The notes beneath the pieces are model-generated. The model did not search any database. It was not told where the DNA came from and was given only the letters and a program-made list of their open reading frames with translations. From an uncultured bacterium (GTDB taxonomy: Bacteria; Planctomycetota; UBA1135; GCA-002686595): DNA of 64,000 nucleotides. Position 1 is the first letter of the stretch. Each line of letters starts with the position of its first letter. The position numbers were made by a program, and so were the translations under genes. The DNA is taken from positions 1 to 64,000 of the forward strand of contig CALCXM010000187.1 of NCBI GenBank assembly GCA_937905825.1, in the 5' to 3' direction. Shown here one piece after another: positions 36,351 through 44,615 of this stretch.

Positions 36351-37055
36351 ATGTCTGAAGAGCTAGCGCATGCACCCCTCACCCTAGACAGATGTGAGCA
36401 GGGAGCGGAAGATGCCCCGGTGAGTATCGAAGGAGAAGAAGCCAACACCGAAGGCGGCGAATTCGACGAGGAGCAGCTCCTTGTCCAAGCTGCAAAGTCA
36501 GGGGACTCGGAAGCCCGCGGTGTGTTGCTCACGCGCTACGAAGATCTCGTGCGCGGGTACTTGCGCAAACGAATGGGCGACAAGTTGACGCGCTATGTCA
36601 GCGTCGACGACCTGCTCCAGGAAGTGCTCTTGCGCGGCGCTCAAGCCATCGAGAAGTTGCGCCCCGGCGCCCGTGGAGAGGATCTACGTGGGCTACTTCT
36701 GAAGCACGCCCAGTGGGTGCTCTCCGTGCGAGGCCGACGTTCGGGGGGGTTTGTTGGGGAGTCCGTGCTGCAAGAGGGCCCCACCCCAAGTAGCGGAACG
36801 GTGTCCCCGGTGCTCGACCTGCCCGAGCCAGCGCCGAGCATGGGCCCGGTCTCGAAAAGCGACCGCAACCATTGGCTGAAGCAGTTGGCCAAGCGCCTCG
36901 ACGAGAAGTACGCAGCGGTCCTCGGCCTGTACCTCAACGGCAAGACCTACCGAGAGATCGCGGAGGAACTCCAGATCACCGAAGAGACCGCCCGCAAGCG
37001 ATTCATGCGCGCCGCCAGCAAGTTGAAGGACATGGCGGATCCGGAGTCGGAATAG
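36351..37055 (+). CDS. Sigma-70-family RNA polymerase sigma factor
   Basis: This 234-aa sigma factor has an acidic 40-residue N-terminal extension. Region 2 (VRGYLRKRMGDKLTRYVSVDDLLQEVLLRGAQAIEKL, then LLLKHAQWVLSVRGRRSGG), a long linker, and region 4 (QLAKRLDEKYAAVLGLYLNGKTYREIAEELQITEETARKRFMRAASKLK) with a clear helix-turn-helix follow. It is longer and more divergent than the ECF factors at 18013 and 47670. No anti-sigma factor or kinase is adjacent; the gene downstream is convergent, its stop 2 bases away. Regulation may be by the acidic N-terminus or from elsewhere (inferred). Confidence 0.88.
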   Translation: MSEELAHAPLTLDRCEQGAEDAPVSIEGEEANTEGGEFDEEQLLVQAAKSGDSEARGVLLTRYEDLVRGYLRKRMGDKLTRYVSVDDLLQEVLLRGAQAIEKLRPGARGEDLRGLLLKHAQWVLSVRGRRSGGFVGESVLQEGPTPSSGTVSPVLDLPEPAPSMGPVSKSDRNHWLKQLAKRLDEKYAAVLGLYLNGKTYREIAEELQITEETARKRFMRAASKLKDMADPESE

Positions 37056-37056
37056 C

Positions 37057-37854
37057 TCAGCCCTCTTGCATGAACGCGCCCAGCTTGAGGTACACGCCCA
37101 AGCGTTTGTAGCCATCTGCATCGAGCTCGCGCCCCTTCAAGTGGGCTGCCAACTCAGCGCGCCGTTCCATGCGTTCCAAACCCCGACCGACGGCCGTCTT
37201 GCTCCAGGGCCAGGGCAGCAACTCTCCGGGAAAGCGCTCCTCGAAATCAACAGCGAGGGTCAAGAGTTCCTGGGCGCTGGTGGCGCCGTGGGCCTCGATC
37301 TCCACTTCACGGTGCTCGATCACGAACTCGCCGGCGGTGTAGGACACGGCGTCCAGGCACAGCTCCGCGAGTGGGTTGCCGTCGAGGCCCATGTTCGCAG
37401 TTTGGCGCTGGTTCTCACGCACTTGGATGGAGCGCAGCCCGAGCGCCCCCAAGACTTGCAGCGGGTCAGCGCCAATCGCGGCGCCCTCCCAGTGGATGTC
37501 TCGCGCCTTCAAGTGCTCGCGAACTTTTCCTAGGAACTCGAGGGACCAGGGCGCTTCGAGTTCCATGCGCTCCACGCAGTTCTCCCCCGTGATCTGTGCT
37601 GGGCCTTTGAAGGTCAGCAGGGTTCGCTTGCTGGCGCCCTCCGTGACTTCGCGCAAGCGCAAGGCGCAGTCTTGTTGAACAAGCGATCCCTGGGCGTCGT
37701 CGAAGTACTCGTCCCGCAAGCCAAGCTGCTTGAAATCACCGATACGCACGTCCAAGACCAGTTTCAACTGCTTGATGGACTCGAAGACCGCCCCACGAGC
37801 GGACCCGATCACGACGAGTCGCGCTTCTGTTTCGGTGCTGGAGGGTTCAGACAT
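37057..37854 (-). CDS. CYTH-domain protein (triphosphate tunnel family, uncertain)
   Basis: This 265-aa cytoplasmic protein shows CYTH-like features: DEYFDDAQGSLVQQDCALRLRE, KRTLLTFKGP, and later FVIEHREVEIEAHGA, corresponding to basic and acidic residues lining the beta-tunnel in CyaB/thiamine-triphosphatase relatives. The N-terminal hallmark ExExK is not seen (the segment reads EARLVVIGSARG), so metal or phosphate binding may be changed. The product could be a triphosphatase, a class IV adenylate cyclase-like protein or a non-enzymatic phosphate-binding protein. It is followed by the convergent sigma factor gene and lies downstream of the molybdate transporter genes in the same direction. 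Confidence 0.65.
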   Translation of the reverse strand: MSEPSSTETEARLVVIGSARGAVFESIKQLKLVLDVRIGDFKQLGLRDEYFDDAQGSLVQQDCALRLREVTEGASKRTLLTFKGPAQITGENCVERMELEAPWSLEFLGKVREHLKARDIHWEGAAIGADPLQVLGALGLRSIQVRENQRQTANMGLDGNPLAELCLDAVSYTAGEFVIEHREVEIEAHGATSAQELLTLAVDFEERFPGELLPWPWSKTAVGRGLERMERRAELAAHLKGRELDADGYKRLGVYLKLGAFMQEG

Positions 37855-37941
37855 AGGTGTTCGTTTGCCTTTGGATAGAAAGGGGCAAGCTACTTGGAGC
37901 TCTAGGCCTCCGCAAGCGAAGGCCCGCGGCGAGTTGACGAA

Positions 37942-39027
37942 TCAAACTCCCGAGAGCACCCGGCAAGCGTGGGCCTTAATCACCAGGTGAACTTCCGCTC
38001 CCGCTTTCAGTTCGAGCTCGCGGGCCGCGTTGCTCGTCAACTCCACGTGAATGCGATCGCCGGCTCCGCCCCGGGGACTCGCGAGTTCCGTGGCGATCAA
38101 GACGTCCTCGCCGAAGGGCTCAATCCCGACCACCGTGGCTCGCAAGACGTTGCGCGCTGAAATGCCTTCGGGTCGCTTGGTCGAGATCAAGATGTCCTTG
38201 GCCCGCAATCCGACGAGCACGCGCTCTCCGGGCGCCAGGCCGGAAGCGGGCAAGCGCAGCTCCGCCCCTCCGTTCAGAACTAGCGGAGTCGTGCCCTCGC
38301 CGCCGGCGGTCACTTCGCCGTTCAAGACGTTCTCCACGCCAGCGAAAGGATCCTGCACGCGCCGCGGATCTGACAGCACGGCAGATGGGCGCCCTTGGTC
38401 GATCACCTTTCCGGCGGCCAGCACCAGGACTTCGTCGCACAGGGCCTTGATCTCCGTGGGGTCGTGGCTCACCACGATCATCGGGATGTCAAACTCCGCG
38501 CGCGTGCGAATCAGGTAAGGCAGAATCTTGCGCCGCAGAGGTAGATCCAATGATCCCAGGGGCTCGTCCAACAGAAGCAAGCTCGGCGAGGAAGCCAAAG
38601 CGCGCGCCAGGCCAACGCGCTGTTGTTCACCGCCAGAGAGTTCCGTCACGGAACGCTTCAGCAAGGGCTCCAGGTCCAGCACATCACAGAGTCGTTTCAG
38701 CAGGGCGGGGTCCGCCCCCGGAGCCTGCCCGGCCGCCACATTGCCGCGCACATCCCAATGGGGAAAGAGCAAGAGATCCTGGGGCAAGTAGCCGATGCCC
38801 CGTTGGTTTTTCGGAAGGTCAACGCCCGTGGAGGTGTCGAAGAGCACGCGCTGGCCCACCCGCGCAAACCCGCGCTGCGCCTTGCGCCAACCGGCCAAGC
38901 ACTCCAAGAGACTGGTCTTGCCCGCACCCGACGCCCCGTAGAAACCCAAGCTGTTCGCGTCGCAAGCAGCGCGCACGTCCAGTTGATGCTGGCCTTGGTC
39001 CAACACGATTTCGAACTCGATTTTCAT
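37942..39027 (-). CDS. modC: Molybdate ABC transporter ATP-binding protein
   Basis: This 361-aa ATPase has Walker A GASGAGKTS at about 49-57, Q-loop LPQDLLLFPHWDVRGNV, signature LSGGEQQRVGLARAL, Walker B LLLLDEPLGSLD and the H-loop VSHDP. The C-terminal about 120 residues form a regulatory domain of the TOBE/Mop type (ISARNVLRATVVGIEPFGEDVLIATELA, HVELTSNAARELELKAGAEVHLVIKAHACRVL), typical of ModC and absent from most other importers. It starts at ATG 39027, whose bases overlap the stop of the modA-modB fusion gene (TGA 39024-39026), so translation is coupled. Confidence 0.92.
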   Translation of the reverse strand: MKIEFEIVLDQGQHQLDVRAACDANSLGFYGASGAGKTSLLECLAGWRKAQRGFARVGQRVLFDTSTGVDLPKNQRGIGYLPQDLLLFPHWDVRGNVAAGQAPGADPALLKRLCDVLDLEPLLKRSVTELSGGEQQRVGLARALASSPSLLLLDEPLGSLDLPLRRKILPYLIRTRAEFDIPMIVVSHDPTEIKALCDEVLVLAAGKVIDQGRPSAVLSDPRRVQDPFAGVENVLNGEVTAGGEGTTPLVLNGGAELRLPASGLAPGERVLVGLRAKDILISTKRPEGISARNVLRATVVGIEPFGEDVLIATELASPRGGAGDRIHVELTSNAARELELKAGAEVHLVIKAHACRVLSGV

Positions 39028-40520
39028 CGGGGTTGTCCTCCGTTCGAGCCAGCCTTGCGGCTGAGGAACTCGACGCTCCAAACGCAGGCGAAGGCCAGCA
39101 GGACCGACAGACCCAGGAGCTGCAAGGCCCGATCATCCCGGCCGAGCTGGATGTCTTGGAAGATGGCGAGGGCCAGGGTTTGGGTCTCTCCGGGGATGTT
39201 TCCCGCAACGATGACGGTGGCTCCAAACTCCCCCAGAGCGCGGCTAAACCCCAAAATAGCGCCTGCGGCCAGTCCGCGTCGGGCCAAGGGCCAGGTCACT
39301 CGCGAGAGCACTTGGAGCCTCGACCAGCCCAAGGAAGCGCCCATGGATTCCAAGCGTGGATCGACTCCTTCAAAGGCGACCCGCGCGGTACGGGCGACGA
39401 GCGGCAAGGACATCAACGACGCCGCGATGACGGCTCCTTGCCAGGTCAGCAAGAGATCCAAGCGCGCGCCAAACACACTGTCTCCAGCGAAGGAACGCAA
39501 CAGCAGGTAGCCGATGGCCGTGGGCGGCAGGACCAAGGGCAAGGCGACGAAGGTCTCCAACAAGCTGCGGCCCGGAAAGCGTTTGCGCGCTAGGATCCAA
39601 CCGAGCCAACTGCCTGGCAAGAAGGTCAAAAGCGTCGCGAAGCCCGCGACCTTCAAGCTGATCCAAAGGGGAACCCAAGGGCTGGATGCGGGGACCTCTG
39701 GCAACGCTTCGAGTGCAGCCGGCGCCAATGCAGGCAAGAAACCGTGGCGAGCGAGATGTCCGCGAACCGTCGCTCCTTGCAAGAAGGTGAACAAGTCCCT
39801 GCTAGCGGCCGACGTGGATCCAAGCAGCAGAGCAGCCCCGTAACGAATCGCCGGTTGCTCGGACGCTGGTATTTCGAATGCGATGCGAACCTGTTCCGAC
39901 AAGTGCGCGTCCGTTCCGTAGAGCACACCCGCTTGGCAAGCACCGGACTCCACCGCGGCCAAGGCGGCGCGCGCGTTCATGGCGGGCGCGCAACGGGACT
40001 CGAGCTCTTGCCACAGGCCCACCTTCGAAAGCCATTGGCGCGCGTAGATTCCCGCGGGCACCGTGCTCGGCTCAGCGATCGAAAGATGAGTGACGCGCTT
40101 CAAGTCCTGGGCGCTCTCGAGGGCCGGGCTCATGCGCAGGGAAAGTTTGGCGGGCTCGACCACCACCAGGCGGTTGCTGCAAAGCTCGAAAGAGTCCACC
40201 TGCCCCAAGCGCGCGACCTGCCGGGAGTCCGCTGCCAGGAAGAGATCCCCTGGCACACCCGCCAGGATCTGTCCCGCCAAGTCGCTGGAGCTGCCGAAGT
40301 TGAAGCGCAAATCCACCCCGGGCGCCTCGTGCCGGTAGCTTTCCCGCAGGTCCTCGCACACACCGCGCAAACTGGAGGCCGCGTGCACCAGGAGCGATTC
40401 TCCTTCCGCCCACCCCGCTGCCGGCAGCAGAACGGCCCAAGTAATCATCCCGAACAGGACCGAGCGCCCTCTCCGAAGGAGGCTCGGGGCTCCAGGCAAG
40501 CTTGTCGGAAGTCGACGCAC
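39024..40520 (-). CDS. Fused molybdate-binding protein and permease (ModA-ModB)
   Basis: This 498-aa protein joins two normally separate parts of the molybdate importer. Residues about 35-275 are a periplasmic type II binding protein with a leader (GMITWAVLLPAAGWAEG): LLVHAASSLRGVCEDL, FNFGSSSDLAGQILAGVPGDLFLAAD, NRLVVVEPAK, and AGVLYGTDAHLSEQVRIAFEIP are standard ModA landmarks. Residues about 285-490 are a ModB-like permease with several membrane helices and the EAA coupling loop (MGASLGWSRLQVLSRVTWPLARRGLAAGAILGFSRALGEFGAT). No stop or frameshift separates them. The binding protein is thus tethered to the channel, and modC follows immediately. Confidence 0.88.
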   Translation of the reverse strand: MRRLPTSLPGAPSLLRRGRSVLFGMITWAVLLPAAGWAEGESLLVHAASSLRGVCEDLRESYRHEAPGVDLRFNFGSSSDLAGQILAGVPGDLFLAADSRQVARLGQVDSFELCSNRLVVVEPAKLSLRMSPALESAQDLKRVTHLSIAEPSTVPAGIYARQWLSKVGLWQELESRCAPAMNARAALAAVESGACQAGVLYGTDAHLSEQVRIAFEIPASEQPAIRYGAALLLGSTSAASRDLFTFLQGATVRGHLARHGFLPALAPAALEALPEVPASSPWVPLWISLKVAGFATLLTFLPGSWLGWILARKRFPGRSLLETFVALPLVLPPTAIGYLLLRSFAGDSVFGARLDLLLTWQGAVIAASLMSLPLVARTARVAFEGVDPRLESMGASLGWSRLQVLSRVTWPLARRGLAAGAILGFSRALGEFGATVIVAGNIPGETQTLALAIFQDIQLGRDDRALQLLGLSVLLAFACVWSVEFLSRKAGSNGGQPR

Positions 40521-40684
40521 GGATCAGATCGGGACGCGGGGGCTGGGCGAGGCCCTAGGCAGAACCTGGGCCGAAAACTCAATGGGTCCCGAGCACCGCT
40601 GCGGGGTCCCAATTCCTGTCGCAATTCTGACCTAGGCCCAGGACGGGGCTCTGCCCTCTTTCGGAAAAACCCGATAGCTAGGAG
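40521..40684. promoter_or_regulatory. Divergent promoter region of modAB-modC and asnB
   Basis: This 164-bp spacer contains several GC-rich complementary segments: CCTGGGCC near 40565 against GGCCCAGG near 40636, and CCCTAGG/CCTAGG pairs. GGGTCCC occurs twice, 20 bases apart. Such structure would be compatible with an RNA regulator on the molybdate side, but I cannot match a Moco-riboswitch consensus. Confidence 0.35.
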
Positions 40685-42523
40685 ATGTGCGGCATTTTAG
40701 GAGTGGTAGCGATGTGGGGAAACACCCCCGCGCTCACAGATCGAGACTTGGTGTCCATGCGTGACACCATGACTCGGCGCGGGCCCGATGGGGCAGGCGT
40801 GCTGCAAATCGAGAACCTGGCCCTCGCCCACCGGCGGCTCGCGATCTTGGATGGCTCGAGCGCGGGACGTCAACCCATGTCGACCCCCGACGGACGCTAT
40901 CACCTCGTCTACAACGGCGAGATCTACAACGACAAGGAGCTGCGCGCTGAGCTCCTGCGCATGGACGCGGTGCCCGGCGGTTTCCGTAGTCAGTGCGACA
41001 CGGAGACGGTGCTCTTCGCCTTCGCGACCTGGGGTCCGGCGGCCTTTGGCAAGTTGCGCGGGATGTTTGCGATCGGCATCTACGACACGCGCCGGCATGA
41101 GTTGCACATGGCCCGCGACCCGCTCGGGATGAAGCCGCTCTACTACCATCACGCGGCGAACGGGGAGCTAACCTTCGCGAGCGACCCGGCCGCCATTCTG
41201 CGCCACCCGCAGATCGACGCCACCCCGGACCTGACCATGGTCAGTGCCTACCTCACCACCCTGCGCAGCACCCTCGGACACCGCACGCTCTTCGCAGGAG
41301 TGCACACCCTGCAACCCGGGGAACGGGCCGTCTACAAGGCGAAGAAGCGCAGCCTCGACCTCTACGAATACGTGGAGGGCGCCCAAGTGGGCCCCTACAT
41401 GCCCACCGAGGAAGCCACGGAGATCGTCAAGGAAAGCCTCGAAGACTCCGTTCAAAGGCATCTGCGCTCGGACGTTCCCGTCTGCAACCTTTTGAGTGGC
41501 GGCTTGGACTCCACCATCCTGTGCGCCATCGAGAAAGAGCGCGGTATTGACCTGCGCACCTGGTGTGCTGGCGGACCAGAAGTCCCTGGGGAGGAAAGTG
41601 ATCTCGCTTTCGCCCGGGAAGTTGCCCGAGAGATGCAGACACAACACCACGAGGTGTCCCTGACTCGCAAGGACTTCACGCGCGACTGGCACATGATGGT
41701 TCGCGAGGGCGGACTGCCACTTTCGACCCCCAACGAAGTCGCCATCTACTCGATCGCGAAGGACTTGCGCTCCGCAGGCCAAGTCGTCGCGATCTCCGGT
41801 GAAGGGGCAGACGAACTCTTTGGCGGCTACGAGCCCGCCCTGCAATCCGCCTGGCACTTCGCCGGAACCCCCGGTGACCGGCGCTCCGGTGGACGATTCC
41901 AACTGGACTCCATGTCCTGGGTCTCCCCCACCATCAAACCGCAAATCCTGAACCCGGACGCCTGGGAAGGAGCGCGCGCGGACAATTTCTTGTTGGAGCA
42001 CTACGACGACGTGTTCTCGCGCGTGAAGCAAGAGGTCGGACCCAACGGCTCCCAGATCGATCCGTTCCTGCGCTTTCAACGGCACAACAACTTGCGCGCG
42101 TTGCTGCAACGCTTGGACACCGCGACCATGATGGCTTCGGTCGAAGGCCGCACACCCTTCGCCGATTGGGAAGTGACGCGCTTGGCGGAGAGCCTGCCGA
42201 TGAGCACCAAGTTCATCCCCACGCGCTCCAGCCCCGGAGGTGGAGTGGCCGTGGCCACCGCCGCCACGGGCAAGCTCGTTCTGCGCGACGCCTGGCGCGA
42301 TAGCGTCCCAAGCTCCGTGCTCAAGCGCAGCAAACACTCCTTTCCCTTGCCTTTCGAGCAGTGGGTGGAAGACACCGGTTGGCAGCTGGAGTCCTCGCCC
42401 TTCGCTCAGATCTTTTTTCAGAAGAAGGTGCGCGATACGGTCGTGCGCGACCCGAACGCCAACTGGCAGTTCGCCTGGCCGATGATGAACCTGGCCCTGT
42501 GGGGCGATCGTTGGTGGGCCTAA
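40685..42523 (+). CDS. asnB: Asparagine synthetase (glutamine-hydrolysing)
   Basis: This 612-aa enzyme makes asparagine from aspartate, glutamine and ATP. It starts MCGILG, so Cys2 becomes the N-terminal glutaminase nucleophile after Met removal; RRGPDGAG, LAHRRLAILD and VYNGEIYND are the expected glutaminase-domain motifs. The synthetase half has LLSGGLDST (PP-loop) near residue 273, ISGEGADELFGGY, and VEGRTPFADWEV. A TAGGAG ribosome-binding site lies at the expected distance before the ATG. The gene is divergent from the molybdate operon and ends at a hairpin (42539-42557) shared with the convergent protease gene. Confidence 0.94.
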   Translation: MCGILGVVAMWGNTPALTDRDLVSMRDTMTRRGPDGAGVLQIENLALAHRRLAILDGSSAGRQPMSTPDGRYHLVYNGEIYNDKELRAELLRMDAVPGGFRSQCDTETVLFAFATWGPAAFGKLRGMFAIGIYDTRRHELHMARDPLGMKPLYYHHAANGELTFASDPAAILRHPQIDATPDLTMVSAYLTTLRSTLGHRTLFAGVHTLQPGERAVYKAKKRSLDLYEYVEGAQVGPYMPTEEATEIVKESLEDSVQRHLRSDVPVCNLLSGGLDSTILCAIEKERGIDLRTWCAGGPEVPGEESDLAFAREVAREMQTQHHEVSLTRKDFTRDWHMMVREGGLPLSTPNEVAIYSIAKDLRSAGQVVAISGEGADELFGGYEPALQSAWHFAGTPGDRRSGGRFQLDSMSWVSPTIKPQILNPDAWEGARADNFLLEHYDDVFSRVKQEVGPNGSQIDPFLRFQRHNNLRALLQRLDTATMMASVEGRTPFADWEVTRLAESLPMSTKFIPTRSSPGGGVAVATAATGKLVLRDAWRDSVPSSVLKRSKHSFPLPFEQWVEDTGWQLESSPFAQIFFQKKVRDTVVRDPNANWQFAWPMMNLALWGDRWWA

Positions 42524-42538
42524 GGCCTAGCTCGTAGC

Positions 42539-42557
42539 CCGAGTCTTGAGGACTCGG
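42539..42557. terminator. Short hairpin between convergent genes
   Basis: Arms CCGAGTC (42539-42545) and GACTCGG (42551-42557) pair perfectly over 7 bp with a 5-nt loop. It lies in the 37-bp gap between the asnB stop and the protease stop, and a CTAG follows at the protease stop codon. Confidence 0.6.
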
Positions 42558-42560
42558 CCG

Positions 42561-43793
42561 CTAGTGCGCGCGCAAGGCTTCGATGCGCGCCAAGACCGGC
42601 GGATGGGAGTAGTGCATCCACACGTAGAAGGGGTGCGGCGTCAGGTTGGAGAGGTTGTCCGTGGAGAGTTTCTTCAGGGCCGTGACCAGGTTTTCCGGCG
42701 TCCCCGTCGTGCTCGCTGCGAAGGCGTCCGCTTCGAACTCGTTCTTGCGGGAGAAGGCGCTCATCACCACCGATAGCACCATTTCAATCGGCGTGTAGAG
42801 CAGGCCGAAGAACACGAGGCCCGCGTGCACGGAGATCTGCTGCACACCGAAGGCGGCGAAGAGTTGTTCCTCTTTCAGGAAGATCGAGAGCAGGAAGAAG
42901 AGCACGCCGAAGTGCAGGATCGCGATGGCCAGGCTTTGCAAGACGTGCTTGCGCTTGTAGTGGCCGATCTCATGGGCGACCACGGCCACCAACTCGTCCT
43001 CGGACTGGTTGTCGATCAAGGTGTCGTAGAGGGCGATGCGCTTGTTCTTGCCGAAGCCCGTGAAGAAGGCGTTGGCTTTCGTCGAACGCTTCGAGCCGTC
43101 GATCACGAAGAGGCCTTCCAAGGGGAAGGAGACCGACTTCGCGTAGCCCAGAATCCGGTCGCGCAAACTGCCTTCGTCCAAGGCGGTGAACTTATTGAAG
43201 AGCGGCATGATCCAAGTGGGCGCCACAAACATGGCCACCAGGGATACCACCGTGGTCGTCGCCCAACACCAGAGCCACGCCTGGTCGCCGGTCTTCTCAA
43301 AGAAGAAGAGGATCGCGGCCATCAAGCCAGCACCGAGGACTCCGCCCAGGACCAGGCCCTTGAACTGATCGCTCCAGAAGGTCTTGGCGTCCGTGTTGTT
43401 GAAGCCGAAGCGCGCTTCGAGCACGAAGGTCGAGTACAGCTCAAACGGCAGGTTCAAAAGCTTCAAAGGAACCATCATGAACATCATGAAGGCCAAGCCA
43501 GTCAGGATCGGGCCCAACTCGAAGCTGCGCACCCAAGCGTCCAAGAGCGGAAAGCCGCCCAGGGACCAGAAGGCCAGGATCACCAGCAAGGAGAAGGTCG
43601 ACTCCACCAACTGAAAACGCGTGCGCGCCTTGGTGTAGGCTTGGGATTCCGCGTACTTCTGCTCGTCGTAGACCCCTTGGAATTCCCCGGGCAACACGGG
43701 ATTCAGGGAGCTCAGATTCAGGAGGTTCCCGATCAGCCCTAGGGCGTATTCGAGGACCAAGGCGACCAGGATCAAGACAGCGAAGGCATTCAT
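42561..43793 (-). CDS. M48-family metalloprotease, Ste24/CAAX-protease type
   Basis: This 410-aa integral membrane zinc protease has several hydrophobic segments (residues 2-25, 60-80, 95-120, 155-175, 180-200, and two more around 290-345). The zinc site is VVAHEIGHYKRKH near residue 276 with HExxH, and the third ligand Glu is in SRKNEFEADAFAA. The C-terminal MHYSHPPVLARI is typical of Ste24. It likely degrades or processes membrane proteins. The start at 43793 was chosen because the first membrane helix begins there. It is a single gene, convergent with asnB. Confidence 0.93.
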   Translation of the reverse strand: MNAFAVLILVALVLEYALGLIGNLLNLSSLNPVLPGEFQGVYDEQKYAESQAYTKARTRFQLVESTFSLLVILAFWSLGGFPLLDAWVRSFELGPILTGLAFMMFMMVPLKLLNLPFELYSTFVLEARFGFNNTDAKTFWSDQFKGLVLGGVLGAGLMAAILFFFEKTGDQAWLWCWATTTVVSLVAMFVAPTWIMPLFNKFTALDEGSLRDRILGYAKSVSFPLEGLFVIDGSKRSTKANAFFTGFGKNKRIALYDTLIDNQSEDELVAVVAHEIGHYKRKHVLQSLAIAILHFGVLFFLLSIFLKEEQLFAAFGVQQISVHAGLVFFGLLYTPIEMVLSVVMSAFSRKNEFEADAFAASTTGTPENLVTALKKLSTDNLSNLTPHPFYVWMHYSHPPVLARIEALRAH

Positions 43794-43860
43794 GGGCGGG
43801 AGGATACCGCAAGTGGCCGTTCCGCACCTACCCGGCCCCGGCCCTCTCGCCCAAACCAAA

Positions 43861-43891
43861 ACGAGCCCCGGTGGACCTTACCGGGGCTCGT
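43861..43891 (-). terminator. Rho-independent terminator after mraZ
   Basis: Arms 43861-43872 and 43880-43891 (ACGAGCCCCGGT and its complement) pair perfectly over 12 bp with a 7-nt loop. Read on the minus strand the stem is followed by TTTGGTTTG, a good U-rich tail. It lies 49 bases after the mraZ stop. Confidence 0.88.
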
Positions 43892-43939
43892 CTGGGCTTG
43901 GGGGGCGGCTGGCACGAACCGAAGCGTGCCGGCTGCCTC

Positions 43940-44464
43940 TCAAGCGGCGGGGTCTTCGGCGACCGGATAATCAACTCGGGCTGCATCGCCACAATGCAGC
44001 CATTCGAGATCGGCGCCGAAGTCCGCCATAGCACTCTCACAAAAATTGCTCCAACGATCGGATGCCCACAGGCGCAGGTCATCGAAGTGACCCGCAATGA
44101 CGACTTCCGACTTCTCTGACTTGCCCTCGGCCCGCTCGATGCCAGCCTTGGCCATCATCGAATCGGGCAGACGCAGACGACCCTGCTTGTCGACCTTCAC
44201 TTGTGCGGAGGTCGCGGCCACCAACATCATCACACGGCGGTGACGAAGGGTTTGCCCGGCTTGCTTGCGAAGCTCATCCACATAGGCGGTCCATTGATCG
44301 ACCCGGCGCACGCAGATGCATCCTTCGGGCTCGAGGCTCGCCATCAAGGTCACCTCCTCGCGCATGGGATTGAGCAGATTGCGCAATCCTAGGGGCAGGA
44401 GGATTCTCGACTCGCCATCCAGAACGGCTCCGTGCTCGCCGGAGAGGAAACTCTGGGAGCTCAT
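43940..44464 (-). CDS. mraZ: MraZ-like transcriptional regulator
   Basis: This 174-aa protein has two SpoVT/AbrB-like swapped-hairpin repeats. The first is FLSGEHGAVLDGESRILLPLGLR followed by LMASLEPEGCICVRRVDQW. The second is VKVDKQGRLRLPDSMMAKAGI followed by EVVIAGHFDDLRLWASDRW. The GHFDDLRLW element corresponds to the MraZ signature region. MraZ usually heads the division and cell-wall cluster and represses it together with its own gene. Here no rsmH (mraW), ftsL or murein gene follows: a terminator lies 49 bases after the stop. It may autoregulate; GTGG-like repeats lie about 75-105 bp upstream of the ATG. Confidence 0.85.
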   Translation of the reverse strand: MSSQSFLSGEHGAVLDGESRILLPLGLRNLLNPMREEVTLMASLEPEGCICVRRVDQWTAYVDELRKQAGQTLRHRRVMMLVAATSAQVKVDKQGRLRLPDSMMAKAGIERAEGKSEKSEVVIAGHFDDLRLWASDRWSNFCESAMADFGADLEWLHCGDAARVDYPVAEDPAA

Positions 44465-44537
44465 CGGGCGAGGGGGGCTGTGTTGAGGAGGCTTCGCATG
44501 GCTGTGCGGCCAGATTACCCAGCCAACTCCAAACGCA

Positions 44538-44571
44538 CCACCATTCGCTCACAGAAATTCCACATGACCAC
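44538..44571 (-). promoter_or_regulatory. Candidate MraZ operator (GTGG repeats)
   Basis: On the minus strand GTGG or GTGA units occur at 44538-44541, 44549-44552, 44560-44563 and 44568-44571, the first three at an exact 11-bp pitch. Known MraZ operators are tandem GTGG-type boxes spaced about one helical turn. The site lies 74-107 bp upstream of mraZ. The match is suggestive only. Confidence 0.4.
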
Positions 44572-44606
44572 CAACCGAAACCATTTATCAGCCCGACACA
44601 TGCCTG

Positions 44607-44615
44607 TTATCCACA
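44607..44615 (+). promoter_or_regulatory. DnaA-box consensus TTATCCACA
   Basis: An exact match to the strong DnaA-box consensus. Two TTCTCCACA one-mismatch relatives lie at 44649-44657 (minus) and 44861-44869 (plus). All three are in the same gene-free interval upstream of mraZ. Confidence 0.45.

Noticed and set aside
40521-40684. Molybdenum-cofactor riboswitch upstream of the modA-modB fusion
   Set aside because: Complementary segments exist, but I could not align them to the known consensus; covariance-model search would be needed.
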